Positions 1 through 8,292 are shown, numbered from the stretch's first letter. The stretch is 64,000 bases of DNA from Clostridia bacterium (GCA_017942005.1 JAGAVJ010000045.1:16092-80091), one strand, 5' to 3'. Notes: generated from the letters alone by a model not told the origin. Translations and numbers: made by a program.

Positions 1-200
1 GCATGACCGAGACTGCCATCTCCGTATGTAGAATCGGCAGTATTGGAAAACAGCAGTGCAAACTGTGTCCCACCATGCGATAACGTATAATAACAGCGTC
101 CGGTTTTTGATACGGGAACAGCGTGATTTGCAATCAACTGGTTTGCACTGCCAGCGGTACAATCAGAAGAAAACGTTTTGTAAAATTCAGCAGCTGTCAT
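1..200 (-). CDS. 5' part of a gene, possibly SGNH/GDSL hydrolase (truncated by window)
   Basis: The reading frame stays open on the minus strand from the start codon to the window edge, giving the first 66 or so residues. The segment LLFSNTADSTYGDGS resembles the N-terminal beta-sandwich part of some clostridial SGNH/GDSL hydrolases, but that is recalled family resemblance and no catalytic motif falls inside the window. The start at 200 is the second ATG of ATGGTTTTCTATATG; an in-frame ATG four codons upstream (212) is possible. A ribosome binding site AAAGGAAC lies upstream beyond a small hairpin, the same arrangement seen before dnaJ, dacF and others here. Coding status is fairly likely, the product weak. 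Confidence 0.55.
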   Translation of the reverse strand, partial: MTAAEFYKTFSSDCTAGSANQLIANHAVPVSKTGRCYYTLSHGGTQFALLFSNTADSTYGDGSLGH

Positions 201-276
201 ATAGAAAACCATCTCTTTTGTTTTAAAAAAGAGCGTTCCTTTCATTGTCATTGTGGAAAATCGGCTTTTCGCCGAA
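201..276 (-). promoter_or_regulatory. SD-hairpin-start leader of the truncated gene
   Basis: Read on the minus strand: a hairpin TCGGC/GCCGA, then TTTTCCACAATGACAATG, the Shine-Dalgarno AAAGGAAC (235-242), a hairpin with arms CTCTTTT/AAAAGAG (213-219 and 227-233), then ATGGTTTTCTATATG. The order Shine-Dalgarno, hairpin, ATGGT-N7-ATG is the one shared by the leader family in this window. The nucleotides between the upstream hairpin and the Shine-Dalgarno also resemble CTCCACAAGGAAAGG of the dacF leader. Confidence 0.5.
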
Positions 277-384
277 AGCAGAAATTTTTATGTATTGATT
301 GTAGCACACTTTTTCTCAGATGTCAATGGCAGGATGAAAAGTCAAAAAAAATAATTTTTTGAAATCGACTTTACATCATTTCAT

Positions 385-562
385 GTGAGTTCGATGAGGA
401 GATGCTTTTTGAAAAAAGCACCTCCTCAAACTCCGCCGCAAAAATTTTTCAGATACAAAAAACACAATCGTTGTCAGTTTACCCAGTTTAAAGTTTTTTG
501 AATGGGGTTTGGGGAAAACTTTTTTTCAAAAAAGTTTTCCCCATGAAATTCATCGAACTCAC
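385..562. repeat. MITE-like palindromic repeat, family A, complete copy
   Basis: A 178-bp element bounded by inverted ends GTGAGTTCGATGA (385-397) and TCATCGAACTCAC (550-562). The left half holds a hairpin around GAGGAGATGC...GCACCTCCTC, the right half a hairpin GGGGAAAACTTTTTT...AAAAAAGTTTTCCCC; AAACTTT and AAAGTTT segments lie between them. It has no ORF. A second complete copy lies at 40587-40803 and partial copies at 8277, 15060 and 61037. It occupies most of the 444-base gap between the truncated gene and the amidase gene. Confidence 0.75.
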
Positions 563-644
563 GTTATTTACAGCAGAACCAATTTCCGTATTTTGCATAT
601 GATAGTAATGGAACACCAAAATCAAGAAAACAGGAGCGTAAACA

Positions 645-1211
645 ATGGCAATTAAAATTTATATCGACCAGGGACACAATCCTGAAAATCCAAACGGCGG
701 ATCAGAAGGAAACGGTGTGCGCGAGCAGGATATCACATATGCAGTCGGGCAGTCCCTTTATCAGAAGCTGACCGCGAATCCGAATTTTGAAGCACGTCTG
801 TCTCGTCCTACGCCGGAAACACAGCTGGGAACCAGCAATACCACCAGCCTTGCCGCACGTGTGGCGGACGCCAATGCATGGGGCGCCGATTACTTTATTT
901 CCATCCACACCAATGCAGCGCTGGAACCAAGTGCCAACGGAAGCGAGGCATTCGTCTACAGCCGTACATCTGCTGCGTACCCAATGGCAGAAGATATTCT
1001 TCTTTGGCTGCGCTATCTGACCGGACTGCGTACCCGCGGCGTCTTTGTTCGTCCTGGATTATATGTGCTGCGCAATACTGCAATGCCGGCAACACTTGTG
1101 GAGCTTGGCTTTATTTCCAATCCTGAGGAAGCCGCTTTGATGAGTGAGCAGCCAGATCTATTCGCAGAAGGTATTTATCGCGGAATCCTGCAATATTTCG
1201 GTTTGATTTAA
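645..1211 (+). CDS. N-acetylmuramoyl-L-alanine amidase (Amidase_3)
   Basis: A 188-residue zinc amidase predicted to cleave the amide bond between muramic acid and L-alanine in peptidoglycan. Zinc ligands expected for the family are visible: H11 in DQGH, E27, H88 in SIHTNA, and the catalytic Glu E153 in VELGFISN. It consists of the catalytic domain alone. No signal peptide, membrane segment or wall-binding domain is visible, so secretion is unexplained; it could be a germination/sporulation-type or phage-lysin-like amidase. AGGAG (632-636) sits 8 bases before the ATG. A terminator follows directly, so it looks monocistronic. Confidence 0.9.
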   Translation: MAIKIYIDQGHNPENPNGGSEGNGVREQDITYAVGQSLYQKLTANPNFEARLSRPTPETQLGTSNTTSLAARVADANAWGADYFISIHTNAALEPSANGSEAFVYSRTSAAYPMAEDILLWLRYLTGLRTRGVFVRPGLYVLRNTAMPATLVELGFISNPEEAALMSEQPDLFAEGIYRGILQYFGLI

Positions 1212-1227
1212 GTACATTTTATTGTTA

Positions 1228-1268
1228 AGAGGGTTGTTGTATATATATGACAGCCCTCTCTGTTTTAT
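1228..1268 (+). terminator. Terminator after the amidase gene
   Basis: Arms AGAGGGTTGT (1228-1237) and ACAGCCCTCT (1250-1259) with one mismatch, followed by a T-rich tract, 16 bases after the stop codon. Confidence 0.65.
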
Positions 1269-1382
1269 GTGGGCCGCATACTGCTCATCCCATAAAACGA
1301 CCGGTTTCTACCTTTTAAACAGCGCAGAAAAAGAAACATTTGTCCATATTGTATTATTTCTGTAAAGGATGAATTTTTCCCC

Positions 1383-1411
1383 TTGCATAATTTTTTTGTT
1401 TATGATATAAT
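1383..1411 (+). promoter_or_regulatory. Sigma-A-type promoter for the ttcA-like leader
   Basis: TTGCAT (1383-1388), a 17-base spacer and TATAAT (1406-1411). Transcription would begin just before the first hairpin of the palindromic leader. Confidence 0.7.
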
Positions 1412-1419
1412 GGTATTAA

Positions 1420-1698
1420 GTCTGAAAATAAGATTTTCAAGAGAAACCATTAAAATGGTTTCTCTTACCGTGATTTTGTGACTTAACCGCCTACGGGCGC
1501 GTCACAACTCCACAATGAGAGGAGATCGGGCTGTCGCATTTACATGGCTCCATACGACTGTCGCATGCGACAGTCTGTAAAATTCGTCTTTTCGCTTTTT
1601 CAAGCGAAAAGGCGAATTCGGATCACTCCGTGATCCCGGGCTGTTGCATGTTTTCAACTTGCAACCACCCCATGGTCATATAAATGATCATCATACGA
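1420..1698 (+). repeat. Palindrome-rich leader upstream of the ttcA-like gene
   Basis: In order: hairpin TCTGAAAAT/ATTTTCAAGA; hairpin GAGAAACCAT/ATGGTTTCTC (1441-1464); stem GTGAC/GTCAC (1478-1505) enclosing CCGCCTACGGGC; Shine-Dalgarno-like GAGAGGAG; then about 135 bases of stacked palindromes, including GACTGTCGCATGCGACAGTC and CTTTTCGC/GCGAAAAG, and the tail ATGGTCATATAAATG (1673-1687). Bases 1420-1516 are nearly identical to 58581-58674. The palindrome cluster recurs inverted at 20567-20720. After the tail an 8-codon ORF (1684-1710) ends directly on the ribosome binding site of the next gene. This fills most of the 519-base gap. Confidence 0.7.
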
Positions 1699-1730
1699 TA
1701 TGGAATGTGAAAAGGAATACATCTTAGAAT

Positions 1731-2492
1731 ATGGATAATGGATTACGCAGAATGCTCAGTTATACGCGCCGTGCCATCGATGACTATGACATGATTGCTG
1801 AGGATGAATGGATTGCAGTCGGTGTTTCCGGCGGAAAGGACAGCCTTTCCTTGCTTGTGACACTTGCAAATTTAGCAAAATTTCATCCAAAGCACTTTCA
1901 TGTTGCAGCAATTATGGTCGATATGGGATGGGAGAACACGGACTTTTCAGGGATTCAGCATTTATGCGACACACTCGGCGTACCGCTTTACATTGAAGTG
2001 TCTGATATCACACATATTGTGTTTGATGTACGGAAAGAAAAAAATCCATGTTCCCTGTGTGCAAAGCTGCGCCGCGGCACCTTGAATTCTGCTGCTGTTT
2101 CACATGGCTTTAAAAAAATTGCGCTGGGACATCACTTCGACGATGTCGTGGAAACCTTCATGCTGAATTTATTTTATGAAGGACGTCTCGGTGCGTTTCA
2201 GCCTGTAACGTATCTTTCGCGTACCGATGTAACACTTATCCGTCCAATGATTTATGCGCCGGAAAAGGATATCCGCTATTTTGCCAGACATGCGGCACTG
2301 CCAATTCTGGAAAGTCAGTGTCCTGCAAACGGAAAAACCGAGCGCGAAACGATGAAGCAGTTTTTACACCAGCTTGACAAACAAAACAAAGGATTGAAGC
2401 ACCGTATTTTCGGCGCATTACAAAAATCTGGAATTGACGGATATAAAGAAACCCATTTCAATACCTACGACGACCCAGATAAAAACGAATAA
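1731..2492 (+). CDS. TtcA-like tRNA 2-thiolation PP-loop ATPase
   Basis: A 253-residue cytoplasmic enzyme of the TtcA/TilS PP-loop superfamily. The ATP-pyrophosphatase loop SGGKDS is at residues 33-38. The TtcA signature CSLC (107-110) is followed by AKLRRG, and a further cysteine lies in CPANGK (C197), the three cysteines expected to hold the [4Fe-4S] cluster of TtcA. The family adenylates tRNA and inserts sulfur, classically at cytidine 32. The closest relatives in Firmicutes are often annotated only as PP-loop ATPases, so the tRNA target is inferred. AAAGGA lies about 14 bases before the ATG. MLSYTRR at residue 8 is an alternative start. Confidence 0.85.
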   Translation: MDNGLRRMLSYTRRAIDDYDMIAEDEWIAVGVSGGKDSLSLLVTLANLAKFHPKHFHVAAIMVDMGWENTDFSGIQHLCDTLGVPLYIEVSDITHIVFDVRKEKNPCSLCAKLRRGTLNSAAVSHGFKKIALGHHFDDVVETFMLNLFYEGRLGAFQPVTYLSRTDVTLIRPMIYAPEKDIRYFARHAALPILESQCPANGKTERETMKQFLHQLDKQNKGLKHRIFGALQKSGIDGYKETHFNTYDDPDKNE

Positions 2493-2544
2493 TTCTTTTC
2501 TGTATGTACATACTATCGGTATTCTAATCACGAAATCGAGTTTT

Positions 2545-2672
2545 TTGTATTTTTTCTGCGGATGAGCAGAATTACAAAACAGCTTCTTTTCTATGAGGAA
2601 TCGCAATATCATAAGAAAGGATGCTTTTGTACGTTCAGCATATCCTGTGCATACAAAAGCGCTGGTATGAAC
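2545..2672 (+). promoter_or_regulatory. Structured leader before a small Cys-rich ORF
   Basis: A stem TTTTGTA/TTACAAAA encloses TTCTGC/GCAGAA (about 2549-2580). Then AAGAAAGGA (2613-2621), a hairpin with 8-base arms GCTTTTGT (2623-2630) and ACAAAAGC (2653-2660), and the tail GGTATGAACATG. The order matches the dnaJ and dacF leaders: a TTTTGT-type hairpin, the Shine-Dalgarno, a second hairpin, then a tail ending in ATG. Confidence 0.45.
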
Positions 2673-2861
2673 ATGCAGAACCAAACACCCATCATCGCGT
2701 CCCGTTACTGTGACAATCTGGAACAAAGTGTGATTTTATGCAGACAAGCTTCCGACGACAGCACACAGCCGCCGCAGTACCGTTGTCTTTCTTCTCATTT
2801 ATGCGGAAAAACGGATTGTATGCATGATCCCATGGAGTTAAGCAGCACAGAGGAAGGGTGA
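2673..2861 (+). CDS. Small Cys-rich hypothetical protein (62 aa)
   Basis: Not recognised. The predicted peptide has a compositionally plausible centre (QPPQYRCLSSHLCGKTDC) with five cysteines and an HDP segment, and could be a small metal-binding or redox protein. Support for its being real is mainly context: it begins at the ATG of a leader (Shine-Dalgarno, hairpin, tail) with the same architecture as the leaders of dnaJ and dacF. An in-frame ATG two codons upstream (2667) is also possible. It runs convergent with trmB. It could still be a chance ORF. Confidence 0.4.
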   Translation: MQNQTPIIASRYCDNLEQSVILCRQASDDSTQPPQYRCLSSHLCGKTDCMHDPMELSSTEEG

Positions 2862-2916
2862 TTTTTTCCTCCATTCTGTGAGCAGACAGAAAATCAAAAG
2901 GAATGCAAGCTTTCCC

Positions 2917-2950
2917 AAAAAGAAAAAATCCTCCGCCAAAAAGCGGAGGC
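2917..2950 (-). terminator. Terminator of trmB
   Basis: CCTCCGC (2930-2936) pairs with GCGGAGG (2943-2949). On the minus strand the stem is followed by ATTTTTTCTTTTT. It lies 25 bases after the trmB stop. Confidence 0.85.
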
Positions 2951-2974
2951 ATTACATCAAAACGATATGTATTT

Positions 2975-3697
2975 TTATTTGGAAGTGTCATCTTCTGTTG
3001 TTTCCGGTTTTTCAATTTTCGGCAGTATCTCCGGATTATGAGATGGTGCATATGCGACAACACGGTGGATAGGAAATCCTTTTTCAGAAAAATTCCGTTC
3101 GTATTCGGTGATGATATTCTCCTGATTCCATACACTATGGTGTAAATCATTGGTGATATTTTCACACCGCCATCCGTTTGCTTCAAATGACAATAGAGAA
3201 TATGCAAACAATCCGCTGTTATCGGTCTTAAACGTGACACTGCGGCCCGCATCCATGACCGTGCGGTATTGTGCCAAAATTGAACCGTACGTAAGACGTC
3301 GTTTTTCATGACCGGATTTTGGCCATGGATCGGAAAAGTTCAGATAAATACCGTCGATTTCACCCGGTGCGAAATACTCTGTCAACGTATTTGCATTGGC
3401 AACGCAGAACCGGATATTACAGTCTGCATCATCCGCAAACGCCGCGCTGCATTTTTCCATCGCGCAGAGGATGACATCCGGCACACGTTCTATTGCAAGA
3501 AAATTCCATTCCGGATGTTTTTTTGCCATTCCTATTACAAAATCTCCCTTGCCGCAGCCAATTTCCAACATTAACGGCTTATCTGCATTCTGAAAAAAAT
3601 GGCGTACAGTTCCTGGTTTTATGTCTGCGGCATCGATTAATAAATACGCAAGCGCCTGACGGCGCTCCTCACCGTGTTTCTTTTTTCTCATTCTCAT
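2975..3697 (-). CDS. trmB: tRNA (guanine-N7-)-methyltransferase
   Basis: A 240-residue SAM-dependent enzyme that forms m7G46 in tRNA. The SAM-binding motif LEIGCGKGDFV lies near residue 50, the family signature NFSDPWPKSGHEKRR about 90 residues later, and the C-terminal substrate motif FKTDNSGLF beyond it; this is the full TrmB set. ATG at 3697 is preferred because AAAGGA lies 12 bases upstream. The in-frame TTG at 3718 would place the ribosome binding site inside the gene. A short acidic C-terminal tail (ETTEDD) follows the fold. It is transcribed alone from a divergent promoter shared with the next membrane gene. Confidence 0.95.
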   Translation of the reverse strand: MRMRKKKHGEERRQALAYLLIDAADIKPGTVRHFFQNADKPLMLEIGCGKGDFVIGMAKKHPEWNFLAIERVPDVILCAMEKCSAAFADDADCNIRFCVANANTLTEYFAPGEIDGIYLNFSDPWPKSGHEKRRLTYGSILAQYRTVMDAGRSVTFKTDNSGLFAYSLLSFEANGWRCENITNDLHHSVWNQENIITEYERNFSEKGFPIHRVVAYAPSHNPEILPKIEKPETTEDDTSK

Positions 3698-3854
3698 GAT
3701 GATAACAATTCCTTTCAAATAACATGGAAATTATATAACGACTCCAGCAAAACCGGAACTTCCGCCCATGCGGATAACGTTTTTTCAGACCGTTGGAGAC
3801 CTGAAGTTTTTGCACACAGGCAAAGAACAGCATATTCTGCCGCATATGATATAA

Positions 3855-3883
3855 AGTATACCACAATTCTTACCCAATTGCAA
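3855..3883 (-). promoter_or_regulatory. Promoter of trmB
   Basis: On the minus strand: TTGCAA (3878-3883), a 17-base spacer and TATACT (3855-3860), about 160 bases before the start codon. Confidence 0.6.
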
Positions 3884-3923
3884 GATATCACAACAAAAAA
3901 TAGCCAAAGGAGGCTAATTTCAA

Positions 3924-5273
3924 ATGGATAAGGACTTATTATTCCAATTCATGCGTACCCGGTTTCAAGAAGCAGGGTTCACGCCGGATGAAATAGATTT
4001 ACATATTACAAAATACAAAGAACAGTACAAAGATAAAACCGATGACGAAATGGAAGCGGATATCATGCGCCGCGGCGGTCCCTCCCGCATGGTTGCACGT
4101 GCCATTGATAAACGGAATTCTGTGCTGATGAAAGACGCAGAGTATCGTGCATTTGTAGAAGGGTTGGACATTTCAAACGAAACTTCTGCAAAGCCGGACT
4201 CCAGTGGGAATACAGCGGCATCTGCGGCGCAGCCGACGGAAACGGAACCGCCTTCCGAGAATACCGCAGTGTTCTCAGAGGAAGAAGACGTAAAAACCTA
4301 TACCCCAGTACAAAAAACGGATATGCAGGTGCAGAATCCTACACTGGAAGAAGATGACCCGCTCCGTACATGGTTTTCCGATGCTTCGTCAGCACAAAGT
4401 CTCAGAGAGGATGAACCGATTCCGGATGTTTTCCAAAAACGGATCAAGCCAGATTCGGTAAAGCAAACGGAAAAAACAGATTCAGTGCCCTTGATGTCTG
4501 AGGTACACACCATTCCGCCGCTCAACGATCCGCCAATTCCCAGACCGCAAAACACACCGCCTCATAAAACCGCATCACAGGAAAACCGGTATTCGGCTTC
4601 TATGGAAGCAGATTTAAATCATACAAAAATCATCCACACTGCCTCCATTGAGCAGCAAGCAGTGCAGCACAATCCCACAGCACCGCGAAACGGAGACATG
4701 AATGGATCGCAGACAGAAACCAATGCATACCATTCCGATTCCTCAAGTCCCCATATGGTACGCAGAGAGCGCAGCCCGTCAAAAGCCAGCACAAAGCCAA
4801 AGAAGCAGCTGCCGGCGTTTCTGCGGCTCCCCGAAATTACCTATTGGGGAGAAGGCTCTGAAGAAGGGGTTCGGCGGTTCCGTATCCTGTTTGCAGTATC
4901 GCTGCCGTTTGTTATCATTCTGCTTCTTGCACTCACAGCCCTTTTGATTTTACTGACCGTCGGAATTACCGCCCTGATCATTGGACTTGTTGTATCTCTT
5001 GTTGCAGAGGTTGCCATTGGTTCCATCGTTTCGCTTGTGGGAATTATTTACGGCATTTCCCAATTGTTCCTCGTACTGCCAATCGGAATGTTTGAGCTTG
5101 GTCTTGGCATTGCAGCCGTCGGTATCACCATGCTTGTCGGTATTTTGATTTACAATCTTGCTGTGCGGTTTCTGCCGTTTCTGCTTCGGAAGCTGTTCCA
5201 CTTTGCAGGCTTTGCAAAAGGCTATGTACAGGATCTGTATTATTATGTGAAAGGAGAGTGCTATCGCAGATGA
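3924..5273 (+). CDS. HAAS/DUF1700-like membrane protein
   Basis: A 449-residue protein. The first 60 or so residues (helical, ending in MRRGGPSRMVARAI) look like the HAAS/DUF1700 signalling domain found with PadR regulators and adhesin-like proteins. A long polar Pro/Ser/Thr/Gln-rich linker, probably disordered, follows to about residue 300. The C-terminal third has several hydrophobic segments, with a short basic end. The ribosome binding site AAAGGAGG (3905-3912) is strong. Its stop overlaps the ATG of the next gene (ATGA), so the two are translationally coupled. The role is unknown; by analogy it may belong to an envelope-sensing pair. Confidence 0.75.
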   Translation: MDKDLLFQFMRTRFQEAGFTPDEIDLHITKYKEQYKDKTDDEMEADIMRRGGPSRMVARAIDKRNSVLMKDAEYRAFVEGLDISNETSAKPDSSGNTAASAAQPTETEPPSENTAVFSEEEDVKTYTPVQKTDMQVQNPTLEEDDPLRTWFSDASSAQSLREDEPIPDVFQKRIKPDSVKQTEKTDSVPLMSEVHTIPPLNDPPIPRPQNTPPHKTASQENRYSASMEADLNHTKIIHTASIEQQAVQHNPTAPRNGDMNGSQTETNAYHSDSSSPHMVRRERSPSKASTKPKKQLPAFLRLPEITYWGEGSEEGVRRFRILFAVSLPFVIILLLALTALLILLTVGITALIIGLVVSLVAEVAIGSIVSLVGIIYGISQLFLVLPIGMFELGLGIAAVGITMLVGILIYNLAVRFLPFLLRKLFHFAGFAKGYVQDLYYYVKGECYRR

Positions 5274-6316
5274 AACCCGGGTCTATCATTTTTTTGATCG
5301 TTTCTGTGTTCATTATTATTACTGGTCTTGTGTTGTGTACCATTGGCGGCAATATCGCCAAAGAACAGAACATCGCGCTGTTTTCTACCGATATCTCTGT
5401 CGTCAACGGAGATGTCATACGTTCTGAGATATTGGACGATACCGCAATCAACAAGGTGAAAATGAACCTGGATCACGTCAATATCCATATTCTGCACTCC
5501 GAAACCGGGAATGCTTATCTGGAACTGCGCAACTTTCAAGTCGGTACCTACGATTATTCCGTACAGAACAAAATGCTTCTCATTGATAATGAAACCAGCA
5601 TTTTTTCCCTGATGCGCATTGCAGAAGGAAACTTTAATTTCAACGGCTTGCGGCACTATCTGACCTACCGGTCAGGGAAAAATACACAGAAAGAATTATA
5701 TCTGTATTTGACCGATGATGCTTCTGTAAATTCCTTTGATATCACATGTAAAAGAGGCACGGTAACGCTGGAAAATCTGTCTTTCTCTACAGATTATAAT
5801 GTCACATTAAGTGCAGGCGACATTGTCATGAATTCGATTTCTACAAAATCCATTATCAATCTGTCGACGAACAAAGGCATCATTACATTAAATGATGTCG
5901 CATTCCGGCAGGGAAATATCGTCGTTGGAAAAGGCGCTGCGGATTTGTACATCCATGGAATTCCCTTTGCTTTGGAGGTTCTCGTAGAGGAAGGCGACAT
6001 CGACTGCGGATATAAGGCGGCCAACGATTACGGCTTGAAATTTGTATTGGATGCAAACGGTACTGTGACATACAACGGCACAGAACAAACAGATCGGCCT
6101 TACATTTATTCAAACAGTCCGACGCCTTATACACAAAGTCTTTCATCCGAAAGCGGCAATATTAATTGTGCAATCGGTGCCACTGGTATTTCCGGACGGT
6201 TTCGTCAATTGTCTGAAGCACTTGCAAAAGAAGCAGAAACAGAAGATTTGGATGCAGTGGAAACCGTTCCGCCGCAATCAGAAGCCGTGGATTCCCATAC
6301 AACGCAAAACACATAA
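5270..6316 (+). CDS. Membrane-anchored putative adhesin (DUF4097-like)
   Basis: A 348-residue protein with one N-terminal membrane segment (residues 4-26) and an extracytoplasmic beta-rich region. Repeating stretches such as DITCKRGTVTLENL, VTLSAGDIVMNSI and INLSTNKGIITLNDV are the beta-helix/DUF4097 pattern. Such proteins usually accompany HAAS/DUF1700 membrane proteins, as here. The start at 5270 is chosen over GTG 5258 because AAGGAGAG (5251-5258) lies 11 bases before it and it forms an ATGA overlap with the upstream gene. The C-terminal 40 residues are acidic and probably unstructured. A terminator follows. Confidence 0.75.
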   Translation: MKPGSIIFLIVSVFIIITGLVLCTIGGNIAKEQNIALFSTDISVVNGDVIRSEILDDTAINKVKMNLDHVNIHILHSETGNAYLELRNFQVGTYDYSVQNKMLLIDNETSIFSLMRIAEGNFNFNGLRHYLTYRSGKNTQKELYLYLTDDASVNSFDITCKRGTVTLENLSFSTDYNVTLSAGDIVMNSISTKSIINLSTNKGIITLNDVAFRQGNIVVGKGAADLYIHGIPFALEVLVEEGDIDCGYKAANDYGLKFVLDANGTVTYNGTEQTDRPYIYSNSPTPYTQSLSSESGNINCAIGATGISGRFRQLSEALAKEAETEDLDAVETVPPQSEAVDSHTTQNT

Positions 6317-6348
6317 TTATATCCATTCTGAAAGAGATATATAAAACG

Positions 6349-6395
6349 CATGGGGCAGTATCAGTACCATACCTGATATTTCCCCATGTATTATT
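6349..6395 (+). terminator. Terminator after the DUF4097-like gene
   Basis: CATGGGGCAGTATCAG pairs with TGATATTTCCCCATG across a short loop, followed by TATTATTATCTT. Confidence 0.7.
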
Positions 6396-6520
6396 ATCTT
6401 ATGAAACACAAAACGATCAAATGGCGCTGCTTTTTGTTTCGTTTCAGTTTATATTATTGTGTTATGATAAGTTTGAGAATTAGATTTTCGCCGTTTAGAA
6501 CGGAAATGAGGTGACCCGTT

Positions 6521-7195
6521 ATGTTTCATATCCTTGTAGTGGATGACGATAAACACTCACGACAGCTTTTCAAAGCAATCTTGGAAAACGAAAATTATAC
6601 CGTATCAACAGCGGAAGACGGAGAAAAGGCTTTGGAAATGATGGACAGTATGCATGTTGATCTTGTGGTTCTTGATGTTATGATGCCAAATATGGACGGA
6701 TATGAGTTTACACGGGTATTGCGTGAAACAGAAAACAATCTTCCGATTTTGATGGTTTCAGCAAAACAGCTTCCGGAAGATAAAAAGAAAGGGTTTCTTG
6801 TCGGTACGGATGATTATATGACCAAACCGATAGACGAAGAAGAAATGCTGTTACGCATCAAAGCGCTTTTACGCCGTGCAAGAATTGTCAATGAGCGTAA
6901 AATTGAAATTGGCAGTATCGTACTGAATTATGATACACTGACTGTGACAGGCCACGGACTGACACAGGAGCTGCCGCAAAAAGAATTTATGCTATTGTTC
7001 AAGCTGCTTTCCTATCCGGGAAAAATATTTACGCGAATTCAGCTTATGGACGAAATATGGGGTGCAGACAGCGATACCGGATGGGAAACCGTCACCGTAC
7101 ATATTGGACGGCTGAGAAAACGGTTTGAAGGATGGGCAGAATTTTCGATTGAATCCGTCCGTGGGCTTGGATATAAGGCGGTGAAACATATTTGA
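6521..7195 (+). CDS. OmpR-family response regulator
   Basis: A 224-residue two-component regulator. The receiver domain (1-115) has the acidic pocket DDD (8-10), the phospho-acceptor D52 in LDVMMP, and the conserved Lys in MTKPI. A winged-helix DNA-binding domain follows, with the typical ending VRGLGYKAV. GAGGTGA precedes the ATG. The stop overlaps the TTG start of the histidine kinase, so both are made from one message. The target genes are unknown; the upstream membrane pair and the GH125 gene are only neighbours. Confidence 0.95.
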   Translation: MFHILVVDDDKHSRQLFKAILENENYTVSTAEDGEKALEMMDSMHVDLVVLDVMMPNMDGYEFTRVLRETENNLPILMVSAKQLPEDKKKGFLVGTDDYMTKPIDEEEMLLRIKALLRRARIVNERKIEIGSIVLNYDTLTVTGHGLTQELPQKEFMLLFKLLSYPGKIFTRIQLMDEIWGADSDTGWETVTVHIGRLRKRFEGWAEFSIESVRGLGYKAVKHI

Positions 7196-8292
7196 AGCAT
7201 GTACGAGTACGAAAAAAACGAAATTGGGAAGAATGGTATCAGTATTTTTCCCTTGTCATGCTTTTTTCCGCAATTATATTCGGTATTTTGGTTGTGACAA
7301 TCTGTCTGGCCGGTGTGATGCTGTGGCTGTTTATCAAAGTCGGGTGGATTGCGCAGCTGGAAACACTGGATCCGCTCAGAGTTGTTCTATTGATGGCATT
7401 GTTCAGCATCATCATTAGTGCCTTGCTCACATTTTTCACAGTGAAAATACCGTTAAAACCGGTCAACCATATTGTAAATGATCTGAAACGGCTGGCATCC
7501 GGTGATTTCACCACACGCCTGAAATATGGAAAACCCATTTCCAATCATCCGTATTTCAAAGCGATTGTAGTCAACTTTAATAAAATGGCAGAAGAGCTTG
7601 GCAATACCGAGATGCTGCGAAGCGATTTTATCAATAACTTTTCACACGAATTCAAAACACCGATTGTCTCTATTGCAGGATTTGCAAAGCTTTTGCGGCA
7701 TGGAAATCTGACCCCCGAGCAACAGGATGAATACCTGCGTATCATTGAAGAGGAATCCATGCGGCTTTCTTATATGGCGACCAATGTATTGAATTTGACA
7801 AGAATTGAAAATCAATCCATTTTAACCGATATAACTGAATACAATCTTTCAGAACAGATTCGATCCTGTTTTTTAATTTTAGAAAACAAATGGTCAGTAA
7901 AAAATCTGGAGCTTGACATGGACTTCGGAGAATTCAACATCACAGCCAATGAAGAACTGTTAAAGCAAGTTTGGATTAATCTGCTCGATAATGCAATTAA
8001 ATTTACTCCGGAATTCGGTTTGGTACGCATTGAAATCATGCAGGATGAAAATCAGCTGTCTGTTATTGTCTCCAATTCCGGAGATGAGATTCCGGCAGAT
8101 AAAATTGATAAGATTTTCAATAAATTTTATCAGGCAGATGAATCCCACAAGTCACAGGGAAACGGTGTCGGTCTTGCCGTTGTGAAAAAGATTGTCGATT
8201 TACACAAGGGAAATGTTTCTGTACAATCGCAAAACGGATGTACTTCATTTACTGTGGTGCTTCCGAATATTAATCATATCGAACTCACGTAA
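7192..8292 (+). CDS. Sensor histidine kinase (HAMP, HisKA, HATPase)
   Basis: A 366-residue membrane kinase. There are two membrane segments (about 20-48 and 64-84) with almost no extracytoplasmic loop, so it may sense within the membrane. A HAMP linker is followed by the H-box NFSHEFKTP with H152 as the phosphorylation site, and then N, G1 and G2 boxes of the ATPase domain (NLLDNAIKF, GNGVGLAVV). The start codon is TTG at 7192, overlapping the regulator's stop. The last residues IELT and the stop codon fall inside the terminus of repeat family A (8277-8295), so the C-terminal end may have been altered by repeat insertion. Confidence 0.93.
   Translation: MKHVRVRKKRNWEEWYQYFSLVMLFSAIIFGILVVTICLAGVMLWLFIKVGWIAQLETLDPLRVVLLMALFSIIISALLTFFTVKIPLKPVNHIVNDLKRLASGDFTTRLKYGKPISNHPYFKAIVVNFNKMAEELGNTEMLRSDFINNFSHEFKTPIVSIAGFAKLLRHGNLTPEQQDEYLRIIEEESMRLSYMATNVLNLTRIENQSILTDITEYNLSEQIRSCFLILENKWSVKNLELDMDFGEFNITANEELLKQVWINLLDNAIKFTPEFGLVRIEIMQDENQLSVIVSNSGDEIPADKIDKIFNKFYQADESHKSQGNGVGLAVVKKIVDLHKGNVSVQSQNGCTSFTVVLPNINHIELT

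Noticed and set aside
123..362. 79-codon plus-strand ORF at the window start
   Set aside because: Overlaps the better supported minus-strand gene and its leader; Cys/Lys/Arg-rich, no ribosome binding site.
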